From positions 1 through 64,000 of the forward strand of contig CAJMLW010000004.1 in NCBI GenBank assembly GCA_905214495.1: 64,000 nucleotides of DNA. The letters are read 5' to 3'. Origin of the DNA: an uncultured bacterium. Lineage in GTDB: Bacteria > Bacillota > Negativicutes > Veillonellales > Veillonellaceae. Numbering within the stretch: the stretch's first letter is position 1; every line of letters starts with the position of its first letter. The notes below the pieces were generated by a model. The model saw only the letters and a program-made list of their open reading frames with translations, was not told the origin of the DNA and did no database searches. A program made the position numbers and the translations under genes. Shown piece after piece: positions 42,584 through 51,848 of this stretch.

Positions 42584-44077
42584 ATGAAACTCAATAAATT
42601 GTCCTTATCTCTAGCGATTACATTGGCGCTAGGATCTACATTCGGCATGGCTCATGCAGAAACTACAACAACTACGAAAACACCAGTTGTAACGAATGCA
42701 AAAGCATCTACACATACTACAACTACTGCTAAAACAACTGCTAAGACAACACATGCAAAAACAACTGCTGCGAAAACTACACCAGCAGCGACAGCTAAAT
42801 CTACTACAACTACAGATAAAACTACAACAACTGCAAAAGCAACACAAAATTCTGAGGCTACTGCAAAGGCTAAAGAAACATTGCCAGCTGGCGTATACCC
42901 AGATACAAAGGATAACTGGGCTCGCGATGCTATCCAAGCAATGACAGAGGCTGGCTACTTATCCGGCTATGCAGATAACACATTCCGCCCTGATAAAAGC
43001 ATTACTCGTGAACAAGCAGCTGCTATTTACGGCAAAGTATTGCAACACAATATGAATGAGCAAGAACTTGCTGACCTAGTAACAAAAGAAAATGGCGTTT
43101 CCTATTCGGATGTTGAAAGCGACCGTTGGTCCAACACAGCAATTAAACTAGTTGGTGCTGCTGGCGTTATGGAAGGTACAACAAAATCTACATTTGCCCC
43201 TGATAAAGCGATGAACCGCGAAGAATTCGTTGCTTCCGCAGGTAATTTAGTAAAGAAAATAAAACCTGATGCACCTGTAAAATCCGAAAAGGTTACCTTC
43301 AAAGACAGTGCTAGCATTTCCAAAGCATATGTAGCGGATATCGAATACATGGCACAACGTGGCTATTTAGCATCCGGTGCAACAACAGATTTCAACCCAA
43401 CACAACCTGTAACACGCGCACAAGCGGCAACAATCTTAAACCGCATCTTAAACGGTGAAACAGCTCCTACTACTAGCAAGGCTACCGCTATTAAAGAAGA
43501 TGCAAAACAAGACGCTGAAAAGATTGAAAACAAAACTAAAACCGTTGAAAAAGAAGCTAAAGCTAAAAAATCTAACAAGGTTTCTGAGTCTAAAACAGAA
43601 CAATTTCCACGCATCGTTCGACCTGTACGTCGTAACACATTAAAACCACTCGATCAAAAACAACAAGAAACATTGGAAAACAATGTATTCACTCAACTCA
43701 ACAAAACATATAAAACACCAGAAGCGTTCCAAGACTATGGTGTTATGTACTGGAGAGACAATCAATTGCATGTGGCTTTGAAATCTACTTCCGATTTGGA
43801 TACAGTAAAAGCTAATTTGGCAAGCCAAGGCAATGCTACTATCAACAACTATGTAGTAGTTGAATCATCTCAATACAGCCAAACTGAATACGATGTTATC
43901 GAATCTAATTTCCGTAACTACTACAGCAAAAACGAAAAAGGTGGCAATATTATCGCCGTATTCCCAGACGTTGAAAACAATCAATTATACGCTGTAGTTA
44001 GCACTGCAAGCATAGAAACACAACAAGGTATTTCCAAGGTATTTGGTTCCAAAGTTAAAATGACTGTAAAACGCTAA
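42584..44077 (+). CDS. Secreted SLH-domain protein with a K/T/A-rich linker
   Basis: A 497-residue exported protein. A signal peptide (cleavage after MAHA, about residue 25) is followed by a low-complexity Thr/Lys/Ala stretch (26-98). Three S-layer-homology domains follow, at about 105-150, 173-217 and 238-288 (YPDTKDNWARDAIQAM, GYADNTFRPDKSITREQAA). A K/E-rich spacer leads to a C-terminal domain (about 375-497) of unknown fold. That domain resembles the C-terminus of the next gene. In diderm Firmicutes, SLH domains bind polyaminated peptidoglycan and attach the outer membrane. This protein lacks an obvious beta-barrel, so it is likely a periplasmic peptidoglycan-binding factor. The ATG follows AAAGGAGC. 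Confidence 0.85.
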   Translation: MKLNKLSLSLAITLALGSTFGMAHAETTTTTKTPVVTNAKASTHTTTTAKTTAKTTHAKTTAAKTTPAATAKSTTTTDKTTTTAKATQNSEATAKAKETLPAGVYPDTKDNWARDAIQAMTEAGYLSGYADNTFRPDKSITREQAAAIYGKVLQHNMNEQELADLVTKENGVSYSDVESDRWSNTAIKLVGAAGVMEGTTKSTFAPDKAMNREEFVASAGNLVKKIKPDAPVKSEKVTFKDSASISKAYVADIEYMAQRGYLASGATTDFNPTQPVTRAQAATILNRILNGETAPTTSKATAIKEDAKQDAEKIENKTKTVEKEAKAKKSNKVSESKTEQFPRIVRPVRRNTLKPLDQKQQETLENNVFTQLNKTYKTPEAFQDYGVMYWRDNQLHVALKSTSDLDTVKANLASQGNATINNYVVVESSQYSQTEYDVIESNFRNYYSKNEKGGNIIAVFPDVENNQLYAVVSTASIETQQGISKVFGSKVKMTVKR

Positions 44078-44120
44078 TAGCGACAAAACCCCGATATACT
44101 TTAGTCCTTAAGGGGACTTC

Positions 44121-44148
44121 AAAAACAGCGTTATCTAACGCTGTTTTT
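44121..44148. terminator. Terminator of the first SLH gene
   Basis: 13-bp perfect stem AAAAACAGCGTTA / TAACGCTGTTTTT with a 2-nt loop. Confidence 0.85.
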
Positions 44149-44181
44149 GATATATTTACCACATGATTAGGAAGGATATGT

Positions 44182-45501
44182 ATGCAACAGGTATCAAAAC
44201 ACACATTACGGGCCCTCATCCTGTCCGCTTTACTTACTACATCCGGTATGGCATGTGCCGCTACACCGGCACAAACACCAAGCGCTAATCCAGCACAACA
44301 TACTGTAACAACAACGGCAACAGTTCAAGATACAACAGCGACTGCACAAGACAAAACTGCTGTACCTGCTAATACTGTTGTTAACCAACAACTTCGCTCC
44401 GGCGTTATTACGTCTCCAAAGGATATCCAAGATGTGCGACCATACATCTTCTCCGATGTACCAAGTGATTTTTGGGCCTCTAAATCGATTAGTGCCGTAG
44501 CAAAGGCTAAATTGATGAAAGGCTATGCGGATGGCACATTCCGTCCTAATCAACCAATGACACGCGAAGAAGTGGCCTCCCTATTTAACAACATTACCGA
44601 TGATGGCCAAGCAGCGTTCATCTCTAGTCACTTTAAAGATATTACATCCGACCGTTGGTCTGCCCTCGCTATTGAATCAGTAGCGCGCAAGAATATCATC
44701 TCTGGCTATGGCGACACTACATATAAACCTGAAAAATATATGTCCCGCCAAGAATTTGCTGTGGTAGCAGATAACTACCTACATTATCTAGGCTATACAA
44801 CAGATGACCCTACTGTACTCGATCAAGTAGCGTATGGGGACCAAAAATTCGTAGCCCCTTGGGCACAAGACGCAGTGCGTGAATTAGCATACTTAGGATT
44901 TACCAACTATGCACCAGGCACGATGTTTAACCCAGAAAAATACGTAACCCGTGCAGAGGCGGCTGAAATTTCCTACCGTATGACACAAACACCACAAGCA
45001 TTGGAATTCCACAATGTGCTCTACCGTCAACAAGTGGAACGAAAAACATCCAATGTCATCAGCCACGCCCTTCACTATGGTCAAGACTTCACACAATTTA
45101 GAAACGACGGTGCTCTCTTTTGGAAGGAAGGTAAATTGTACGTTTCTGTAGTGAACAAAAAACACTTTGATATAGTTCATACAGCACTAGCTGACGCTCA
45201 CGATCCACAACTCGATAATGCATTAATTGTAAGCCAAGGCAAATTGACACAAGCCCAATTAGAAGGCCTCCAATCCGATGCATTGGCGCTTTATCAAAAT
45301 ATAGAACCTCAAGGTAAAATCATTAGTATTTTACCAACAGACGATGCATCTGTATTAGTTATTACGGCTGATTCTGTACAACCTGGAACAGTAAAGGCAT
45401 TTAAAAAGAAATTTGGTAAGAAGGTAATGGTTCAAACACCGTCTGATGAAACTCCGACTACGACAATCCAATTCCCATTACCATTAAAACCAACCAAATA
45501 A
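44182..45501 (+). CDS. Secreted SLH-domain protein, paralogue of the preceding gene
   Basis: A 439-residue exported protein. A signal peptide ending near MACAA is followed by a short T/A/Q-rich linker. Three SLH domains follow, at about 92-135, 150-195 and 205-255 (FSDVPSDFWASKSISAVAK, GYADGTFRPNQPMTREEVAS). The C-terminal domain (about 290-425) repeats the pattern of its neighbour: FTQFRNDGALFWKEGKLYVSV versus FQDYGVMYWRDNQLHVAL. It contains no cysteine-rich or catalytic motif. The two genes are separated only by a terminator, probably the result of tandem duplication and divergence. Its own ribosome site is AGGAAGGAT. Confidence 0.85.
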   Translation: MQQVSKHTLRALILSALLTTSGMACAATPAQTPSANPAQHTVTTTATVQDTTATAQDKTAVPANTVVNQQLRSGVITSPKDIQDVRPYIFSDVPSDFWASKSISAVAKAKLMKGYADGTFRPNQPMTREEVASLFNNITDDGQAAFISSHFKDITSDRWSALAIESVARKNIISGYGDTTYKPEKYMSRQEFAVVADNYLHYLGYTTDDPTVLDQVAYGDQKFVAPWAQDAVRELAYLGFTNYAPGTMFNPEKYVTRAEAAEISYRMTQTPQALEFHNVLYRQQVERKTSNVISHALHYGQDFTQFRNDGALFWKEGKLYVSVVNKKHFDIVHTALADAHDPQLDNALIVSQGKLTQAQLEGLQSDALALYQNIEPQGKIISILPTDDASVLVITADSVQPGTVKAFKKKFGKKVMVQTPSDETPTTTIQFPLPLKPTK

Positions 45502-45508
45502 TTCATTA

Positions 45509-45534
45509 GGCAGCCCTTCGGGGCTGTCTTTTTT
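45509..45534 (+). terminator. Terminator of the second SLH gene
   Basis: GGCAGCCC-TTC-GGGGCTGTC hairpin followed by T6. Confidence 0.85.
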
Positions 45535-45573
45535 GTCCTATCCCCCTATTCTTCATACAGGACAATACACACA

Positions 45574-45604
45574 AAAGCCCCTCCGCACATCGCGGAGGGG
45601 CTTT
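45574..45604. terminator. Bidirectional terminator for the DUF3298 gene
   Basis: 13-bp stem AAAGCCCCTCCGC / GCGGAGGGGCTTT with a 5-nt loop, between convergent genes. Confidence 0.75.
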
Positions 45605-45708
45605 CTAGTAAGTATTAAGTTCTATACCACATAAAACAGTCTGTGTACCCTTTTTGGTGCTACGCACCTTGCATTGTTTAACAATACAGACACATATAGT
45701 TAGTTTTG

Positions 45709-46536
45709 TTATTTGGTCACATCGTTTTGACGGTCGCGCAAATTGCCAACTGGTAAATACACGGTACCAGCACTATGGATTGTATCCACATCTTGTTGAA
45801 GAATCATCACTACCGAATAATCTTCAGTTGTGTAGAATTCAGATGGCATTTTGTCGAATGTAGCATTCACACCAACTGCATCCTTCACTTGTTGATTATT
45901 ATTGATAGCATTAACGAGTTCCTTCTTATTCAAACCACCAAGGTCATACAAGGATAATTGACGACCTGTTGTAGTATTAAATGTAAAGCCTTTTACATAA
46001 TTTACACCATTTGCATCACCATCACGCATTGTATAGGTGTGAATCAAAACGCTAAAGATACCATTTTTATCCGTTTTTACATCATAGTACATGATGACAT
46101 TTGTTTTATTAGATTCTTTTTCGTTTACTTTTTGTGTATCATTTTGAACCTTAGAAACGTATTTCTTAATCGTTGTATTAATGGCTTTTTCAACGATAGG
46201 GCTAACGGATTTAACCTCTGGGAATACGAGGTTCAAATGATCTGTAGTCGCATCTACAGGAGATACGCCTACCTCTTTACGATCCATATAACGATCTGCA
46301 TTTGGTGCTACCACTTCGATAGTACCACGATCAGTTTTATTCGCTATGGAACGTAGTTTTTTGTTTTGCTCTGGCGTAGCCGTACTAGAGAGACGATATG
46401 TCACATCGTGACGATTATTTTGTGCTACTACAGCACCAGTATCCTTTGTTACAGGAATCGTTTCACTAGCGGCTGCCATAGATGTTAGTGGCAATGCGGC
46501 AGCCATCATGATGAGAACAGTCTGTTTTAATTTCAT
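45709..46536 (-). CDS. Exported DUF3298 (RsiV-like) protein
   Basis: A 275-residue protein with a signal peptide (MKLKQTVLIMMAAALPLTSM, cleaved near AAASE). The C-terminal about 180 residues match the DUF4163/DUF3298 pair found in the anti-sigma factor RsiV and the deacetylase PdaC. The hallmarks are LNLVFPEV..., VLIHTYTMRDGDANGVNYVKGFTFNTTTGRQLSLYDL and TEDYSVVMILQQDVD. There is no transmembrane anchor or sigma-binding segment and no deacetylase, so its role (possibly binding lysozyme-like or cell-wall ligands) is open. It starts 11 bp after the OPT gene and may be co-transcribed with it. Confidence 0.8.
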   Translation of the reverse strand: MKLKQTVLIMMAAALPLTSMAAASETIPVTKDTGAVVAQNNRHDVTYRLSSTATPEQNKKLRSIANKTDRGTIEVVAPNADRYMDRKEVGVSPVDATTDHLNLVFPEVKSVSPIVEKAINTTIKKYVSKVQNDTQKVNEKESNKTNVIMYYDVKTDKNGIFSVLIHTYTMRDGDANGVNYVKGFTFNTTTGRQLSLYDLGGLNKKELVNAINNNQQVKDAVGVNATFDKMPSEFYTTEDYSVVMILQQDVDTIHSAGTVYLPVGNLRDRQNDVTK

Positions 46537-46546
46537 GGTTAGCCTC

Positions 46547-48628
46547 TTACTTTGCTTGTTCTTGCTCTGCTTTCATAGCAAGAGCTTCTGCTTTATCAAA
46601 TTTGTGAGTTACAACACGACGAACTAGATAGAATCCAGCGAAGATGAAAGCAAGTAGACCTAACCAACCAGCTGTACTTTCAAATTCAGGGCCAACTAAT
46701 TCAAGTGGAGATTCACCACCACCAGTTGTAACTGACAATACAATAATAACAGCTATGATTACACCAATCAAGCTTTCACCAACAATCAAACCAGACGCAA
46801 AGAGAACGCCACGACGATTAGATTGTTCTACATCGTATTCAGCCAATTCACCGGCACGCATTTTAGCGCGAGCCATGAGGTAACGACCTACGAAATAGCT
46901 CAAGAAAGAACCGACAATAAGAGGTACTTCCAATGTTGGAGGCAAGTAGATACCCATACCAACAGCCAATGGAGGCAATGTTAAGGAAGCAGTTGTGCTC
47001 TTAAGAATCAAGTTAACAATGATTGCTACTACGCCAACACCAACGCCGATCAAGATGTAATTCCAATCCATACTAGCATTGAAAATACCTTGAGCAATTG
47101 TAGTCATCAATGTTGCTTGTGGAGCAGATAATGCCGCATTTGGATCCATTTCAGCACGAGGCAACGCACCTGTAAAACCATATGCTTGGTATAACAAGTT
47201 AAGAACTGGAGCAATCGCAATAGCACCGGCTACGGAACCAAGTAACAATGCAATTTGTTGACGCCAAGGTGTAGCACCAACGAGTTGACCAGTTTTCAAG
47301 TCTTGCAAGTTATCGTTAGAGATAGATGCAATAGCAATAACTACGGATGTCATGAAGATAGCCATAGCTGTAGCGAATTGAACGCCTGCTTCGGTAGCAA
47401 ACAAATTATTTTCAGAAGCGATGAAGTATACCACTAGAGAAGAAATAATAGTTGCTAAGATACCAATACCGGAGATTGGAGATGCAGATGTACCGATAAG
47501 ACCTGCCATATAACCACATGCTGCAGCTACGAAGAAGCCGATTAACAAGGCTACGATAACGCCTACTACAACAAGTGTCCACATCAAGCCTGCACTGATA
47601 GGTACAGCGGATACAAAATCCCAGAACGTAACAACCAAACCAATAAGGATGAGGGCAAATACGATCAATACAGATTTTGTACTCATATCAGTATCCATCC
47701 GATGCAATTCACGTTCAGCAGAACTGCCACTCATGGATTGTAAGGAAATTTTCATGCCTTCGATGATAGGTTTAATCAAGGTAATCAACGTCCAAATCGC
47801 TGCGATACCAATAGCACCGGCACCGATGAAACGAACTTTCTCTTTCCAGATACCCATAGCAAATTTAGCAGTCGCACCACCATCTGGAGCAAACACATTA
47901 GTCAAGTAAGGTACAAAACCAGCCCACGCGATTAGGACACCAACGAGGATAGCAATACCAGATGCGATACCAATAAGGTAACCAGCACCCAACAACGCTG
48001 TGGAGAATCCCAACGGAATTTGAGTTGTACCTTTACCAACTGTGAACCAGAAGCTCATGCTATCGCCAAGAACTTTGAAGCCGTTAGCGCAAAGGCTGAT
48101 GATACCCGCTACAGCACCACCGGAAACGATGTCTGCCATACCGGAACCAGATTTAGCAACTTCACTACCATTATGAGAGCCGACCTTCAAGATTTCAGCT
48201 GCTGCACGGCCTTCTGGATATGGTAGGTCACTATTCACTACCATGGCACGGCGCAATGGAATGGTGAATAACACACCGAGGGAACCACCGCATGCGCAAA
48301 TCAAGAATGTTTGCCAGAATGGAAATCCTTGCCAATAACCAAGCATTAAAAGACCTGGCAAAATAAAGATAATTGCAGATAAGGTACCAGCTGCAGATGC
48401 TTGCGTTTGTACCATGTTGTTTTCAAGAACGTTAGAATCCTTGAAGAAACGTAAAATTGCCATTGAGATAATGGCTGCCGGGATGGATGACGAGAATGTC
48501 AAACCGACCTTCAAACCCAAGTATACGTTCGATGCCGTAAATATTAGAGTGATCAATGCACCTAATAACATCCCACGCAACGTAAGTTCCGGCAAGTGAA
48601 GGTCATGGCTCATAAAATCATGTTTCAT
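46547..48628 (-). CDS. OPT-family oligopeptide transporter
   Basis: A 693-residue inner-membrane protein with about 16 transmembrane helices. It starts MKHDFMSHDLHLPELTLRGM after AGAGGAGGTAAGTACTT. Segments typical of bacterial OPT transporters are FTASNVYLGLKVGLTFSSSIPAAIISM at the start, YPEGRAAAEILKVG (about 138-151), LIGTSASPISGIGILATI and LPPLAVGMGIYLPP. Peptide or metal-siderophore uptake is known for the family; peptide import fits an amino-acid-requiring organism. It is divergent from fumC and possibly co-transcribed with the DUF3298 gene behind it. Confidence 0.9.
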   Translation of the reverse strand: MKHDFMSHDLHLPELTLRGMLLGALITLIFTASNVYLGLKVGLTFSSSIPAAIISMAILRFFKDSNVLENNMVQTQASAAGTLSAIIFILPGLLMLGYWQGFPFWQTFLICACGGSLGVLFTIPLRRAMVVNSDLPYPEGRAAAEILKVGSHNGSEVAKSGSGMADIVSGGAVAGIISLCANGFKVLGDSMSFWFTVGKGTTQIPLGFSTALLGAGYLIGIASGIAILVGVLIAWAGFVPYLTNVFAPDGGATAKFAMGIWKEKVRFIGAGAIGIAAIWTLITLIKPIIEGMKISLQSMSGSSAERELHRMDTDMSTKSVLIVFALILIGLVVTFWDFVSAVPISAGLMWTLVVVGVIVALLIGFFVAAACGYMAGLIGTSASPISGIGILATIISSLVVYFIASENNLFATEAGVQFATAMAIFMTSVVIAIASISNDNLQDLKTGQLVGATPWRQQIALLLGSVAGAIAIAPVLNLLYQAYGFTGALPRAEMDPNAALSAPQATLMTTIAQGIFNASMDWNYILIGVGVGVVAIIVNLILKSTTASLTLPPLAVGMGIYLPPTLEVPLIVGSFLSYFVGRYLMARAKMRAGELAEYDVEQSNRRGVLFASGLIVGESLIGVIIAVIIVLSVTTGGGESPLELVGPEFESTAGWLGLLAFIFAGFYLVRRVVTHKFDKAEALAMKAEQEQAK

Positions 48629-48907
48629 AAGTACTTACCTCCTCTTATAAATTAAATAAAACTAACTATAAGCTATATTCATTTTATCGTGTTAAAGCGA
48701 TGTTGACAATAAATATAACCATATATGTGCTATGTATACACAAATTTATAGATATAAATCAAATATGTATAAAGGTAATAGCCATGCACGCATTATATCT
48801 AATCGGTATTTATTATCATTTTCTATTATATTTTTTCGTTTTTCTGTATATAATAAAGAGGAACCGACGATAAGGTCGGCATGTCTTTTAAGGAGGTTGT
48901 AAACATT

Positions 48908-50263
48908 ATGGAAACAAGAATTGAATATGATTCAATGGGACCAGTCGAAGTCGACGCTAGACGAATTTACGGACCTCAAACGCAACGCTCGTTCAATAAC
49001 TTTAAGATCGGTGACCACCGCATCCCTATTGAACAAATCAAAGCGCTTGCGCTTGTCAAAAAAGCATGTGCTTTAACCAATGCAAAATGTGGCGCAGTAA
49101 CTGAAGAAAAAGCGAAACTCATCGCTCAAGTAGTAGATGAAATCGTAGATGGCAAATGGGATGATGAATTCCCATTGACCGTATTCCAAACGGGTTCTGG
49201 CACACAAACAAACATGAATGTGAACGAAGTTATCGCTCACCGGGCTAAACAATTAGATGAATCTAATCCACTTCATCCTAACGACGATGTAAACCGCGGC
49301 CAAAGTACAAACGATACATTCCCAACAGCAATGCATATCTGCGCGTACTTTGAAATTACAAAACGCGTAATTCCTGCATTGGACGGCCTTATTGCATCTT
49401 TCGAAAAATTGCAAGAAAAAGGCAAAGGCTTGCAAAAGGTTGGTCGTACTCACCTACAAGATGCTACTTTCATCATGGTGGATCAAGAAATTAGCGCCTT
49501 TGTAGAGGGCCTAAAAACTGCCAAAACTATGCTCCTTCAAAACGCTGACTACCTACTCGACGTTGCTCTTGGCGGCACTGCCGTTGGTACAGGTGTAAAC
49601 ACACCTAAGGGATATCTAGACGTTATGGAAACCGTATTGCCAGAGGTAACAGGCGCTCCATTCCGCGTTAAGAATAATAAATTCCAAGGCCTATCCTTGA
49701 AAGATGCGTTCATGATGGCTCACGGCGCACTTAACACATTGGCTACTACATTGTTTAAAATTGCGAACGATGTCCGTTTCTTAGGATCTGGCCCTCGCTG
49801 TGGCTATGGTGAATGGCATCTACCTGAAAACGAACCGGGCTCCTCCATCATGCCAGGTAAGGTTAACCCTACCCAATGCGAAGCTCTTGCTATGGTATGT
49901 GCCCAAGTATTCGGCATCAATACAACCATGACACTTTGTGCAGGCAGCGGTGCGTTCCAATTGAACGTGTACATGCCTATCATGATTTATGATTTTGTTG
50001 AAAGCTGTCGCCTCCTCGCAGATGCGATGAATTCCTTCACTACACACTGCATCGACGGCGTAGAATTCGTACCGGAAAAACTTAAATTCTTCGTAGAACA
50101 ATCCCTTATGATTGCTACATCCTTAACACCATACATAGGCTACGATAAGAGTGCTAAGGTCGTAAAAGAAGCGTACAAACGCGGTTGTTCTATCAAAGAA
50201 ATCATCTTGGAAGAAAAACTCATGACCGAAGACGAATTCGCCGAAGCAGTTCGCATGAAATAA
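48908..50263 (+). CDS. fumC: Class II fumarate hydratase (fumarase C)
   Basis: A 451-residue enzyme interconverting fumarate and malate. The start ATG at 48908 (METRIEYDSMGPV) follows AAGGAGGTTGT; a 9-codon longer frame is rejected. Signatures are the substrate-binding TGSGTQTNMNVNEV, GQSTNDTFPTA, the active-site GRTHLQDATF and the catalytic serine loop EPGSSIMPGKVNPTQCEA. In Veillonella-like cells it would run between malate and fumarate in the succinate-propionate route. The 5' leader has a small CCGAC/GGTCGG hairpin just before the ribosome site. Confidence 0.93.
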   Translation: METRIEYDSMGPVEVDARRIYGPQTQRSFNNFKIGDHRIPIEQIKALALVKKACALTNAKCGAVTEEKAKLIAQVVDEIVDGKWDDEFPLTVFQTGSGTQTNMNVNEVIAHRAKQLDESNPLHPNDDVNRGQSTNDTFPTAMHICAYFEITKRVIPALDGLIASFEKLQEKGKGLQKVGRTHLQDATFIMVDQEISAFVEGLKTAKTMLLQNADYLLDVALGGTAVGTGVNTPKGYLDVMETVLPEVTGAPFRVKNNKFQGLSLKDAFMMAHGALNTLATTLFKIANDVRFLGSGPRCGYGEWHLPENEPGSSIMPGKVNPTQCEALAMVCAQVFGINTTMTLCAGSGAFQLNVYMPIMIYDFVESCRLLADAMNSFTTHCIDGVEFVPEKLKFFVEQSLMIATSLTPYIGYDKSAKVVKEAYKRGCSIKEIILEEKLMTEDEFAEAVRMK

Positions 50264-50319
50264 ACCTCTCACATCTCTTTGACATATCTATAACATCCTC
50301 TCATACCTCAAATGAACGG

Positions 50320-50390
50320 AAAAAGGACGCAATAGTCTTGAAATCTTCAGTAAAACTTATTACTGAAGGATAGACTATTGCGTCTTTTTG
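50320..50390 (+). terminator. Nested terminator of fumC
   Basis: Outer stem GACGCAATAGTCT / AGACTATTGCGTC (50326-50338 with 50372-50384) encloses a second stem CTTCAGTAA / TTACTGAAG (50345-50353 with 50360-50368), then T5. Confidence 0.85.
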
Positions 50391-50519
50391 GGTTTTATAT
50401 GTCTTATAGCAATATTTCATTTAAATTAATAAAACTCTATAATAATGAACCTTTAAAAGCATCATTTTAAGCATAAAATATATTCTAGTCAAAGAAATAC
50501 CTTATGCTACCCGCATTCA

Positions 50520-50960
50520 TTATAATGATTTGAATATAATTCTATCCTCTTCACTAATTTGGTTTAGATCATCTTTTATAGATATAGATTTACCATAAAT
50601 ACGTTTTAAGTTATTAATGCTATCAATATCCTCTATTATACTAGCAGTATCATAAAATGAGTAATTAGGTATCTTTAAAATATCTGTACCTATTGGTGTT
50701 AATAAAACTCTAGTATAACCTGATTCCCCTTTTACATATAAATATGGAAATACAACCTTATGAGAAATTTTAGAATACTCCAATCTAGTTTTATATGTAC
50801 TATCCTGTAATATTCCGCCAAACACAATTCGATAGCGACCTAAACTATAAGAATCTACTAGTTCGGTATGTGTTCCATAAAAATTTAAATAAATTATACT
50901 AAGTCCCACTAAAAAACATATGGCTAACTTTATATATGTTAGAATCCTTATGTTATTCAT
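50520..50960 (-). CDS. Hypothetical membrane-anchored protein, 146 residues
   Basis: One N-terminal helix (about 8-27, TYIKLAICFLVGLSIIYLNF) followed by a soluble, Tyr/Ile/Ser-rich domain presumably outside the cytoplasm. No motif or family is recognised. The start ATG has GGAG 9 nt upstream, so it is probably a real gene. It is AT-rich and belongs to a stretch of three small unknown genes, suggesting acquired or lineage-specific sequence. Confidence 0.6.
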   Translation of the reverse strand: MNNIRILTYIKLAICFLVGLSIIYLNFYGTHTELVDSYSLGRYRIVFGGILQDSTYKTRLEYSKISHKVVFPYLYVKGESGYTRVLLTPIGTDILKIPNYSFYDTASIIEDIDSINNLKRIYGKSISIKDDLNQISEEDRIIFKSL

Positions 50961-51031
50961 GATATCTTACTCCATTAATCTTTTTATATAAACTCTGAAT
51001 TATAGGAAATATAATAGCTACGATTAAAATA

Positions 51032-51433
51032 CTATATTAGCTTATTAACTTTCAACAAAATTAGAGCAGACATTAAATAAGCAAAAATAAAAAGAACTAC
51101 ATACATCTGTTTTTTCCTAGCCCATTCATAATAGCGACTACGTGGTGGCTGTTTTAATAATACAGCTACTACCAAAACAGGCTGCAAGAACCAAGCCAAA
51201 ACAATCGGCACTGCTATGTAGTCTAAGAAATAAAACATGCTAAACAGCATAAACGGATAGGTAATAATTGCCGACCAAGAAAGCCCTTTAATAAAGCCAT
51301 AATTAGAATTAACAATTAAAGAGGCTAATAATGGTGAAAGTTTTTTTCTTAGTAAGATTTTATAAATGATCCAATATAAAGTAATCCATGAAAAAAAGAT
51401 AGCTTCTAAAACTAACGGTAAATGAATATGCAC
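51032..51433 (-). CDS. Hypothetical membrane protein, 133 residues
   Basis: About four hydrophobic helices with short basic loops (RKKLSP; KQPPRSRYYEWARKKQ). The start is GTG at 51433 with AGAGG upstream. No family is recognised; size and topology recall small membrane immunity or accessory proteins but nothing proves this. It follows the 67-residue gene 5 bp downstream on the same strand, so the two are probably one transcript. Confidence 0.6.
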   Translation of the reverse strand: MHIHLPLVLEAIFFSWITLYWIIYKILLRKKLSPLLASLIVNSNYGFIKGLSWSAIITYPFMLFSMFYFLDYIAVPIVLAWFLQPVLVVAVLLKQPPRSRYYEWARKKQMYVVLFIFAYLMSALILLKVNKLI

Positions 51434-51438
51434 AAATA

Positions 51439-51642
51439 TTAACCTCTTTTACGTCCTAAATATTTATAAACATAACCCCAACCAAAATAAAATACTAATA
51501 TTGCGATATAAGAAGCAATGAAGAAATAAATATCGTTTTCATCTTCTATTATTTCAGGATTTATAATTAGACTAACTGTCATACCTATAAAAAGAAAGAT
51601 GAATATACCTCGTACAAAATAATTATAGATTTTTAAAAACAT
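51439..51642 (-). CDS. Hypothetical small membrane protein, 67 residues
   Basis: Two transmembrane helices (about 9-29 and 38-58) separated by an acidic loop (EIIEDENDIY), ending YKYLGRKRG. A GGGAG ribosome site precedes the ATG. It is the first of two linked small membrane genes. No function is suggested by the sequence. Confidence 0.6.
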   Translation of the reverse strand: MFLKIYNYFVRGIFIFLFIGMTVSLIINPEIIEDENDIYFFIASYIAILVFYFGWGYVYKYLGRKRG

Positions 51643-51848
51643 ATATTTACTCCCACAATAAAAACTATACTTTCACAACACAATTAAAATTTCAATTCTA
51701 ATATATCACAACTCTTATATAACTTCATATAATAAAACGAGGTATCGTATGCAAAATACAATACCTCGTTTATATTATGAACTTTAATCGTCTAATATTA
51801 CTTAAATATTATAGCTAGAAATATGCCCATATAAAACAAATCCACTGC

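Noticed and set aside
42629..42937. Cys/Ser-rich minus-strand frame opposite the first SLH gene
   Set aside because: Its composition is just the complement of Thr/Lys/Ala codons in the linker; not a real cysteine-rich protein.
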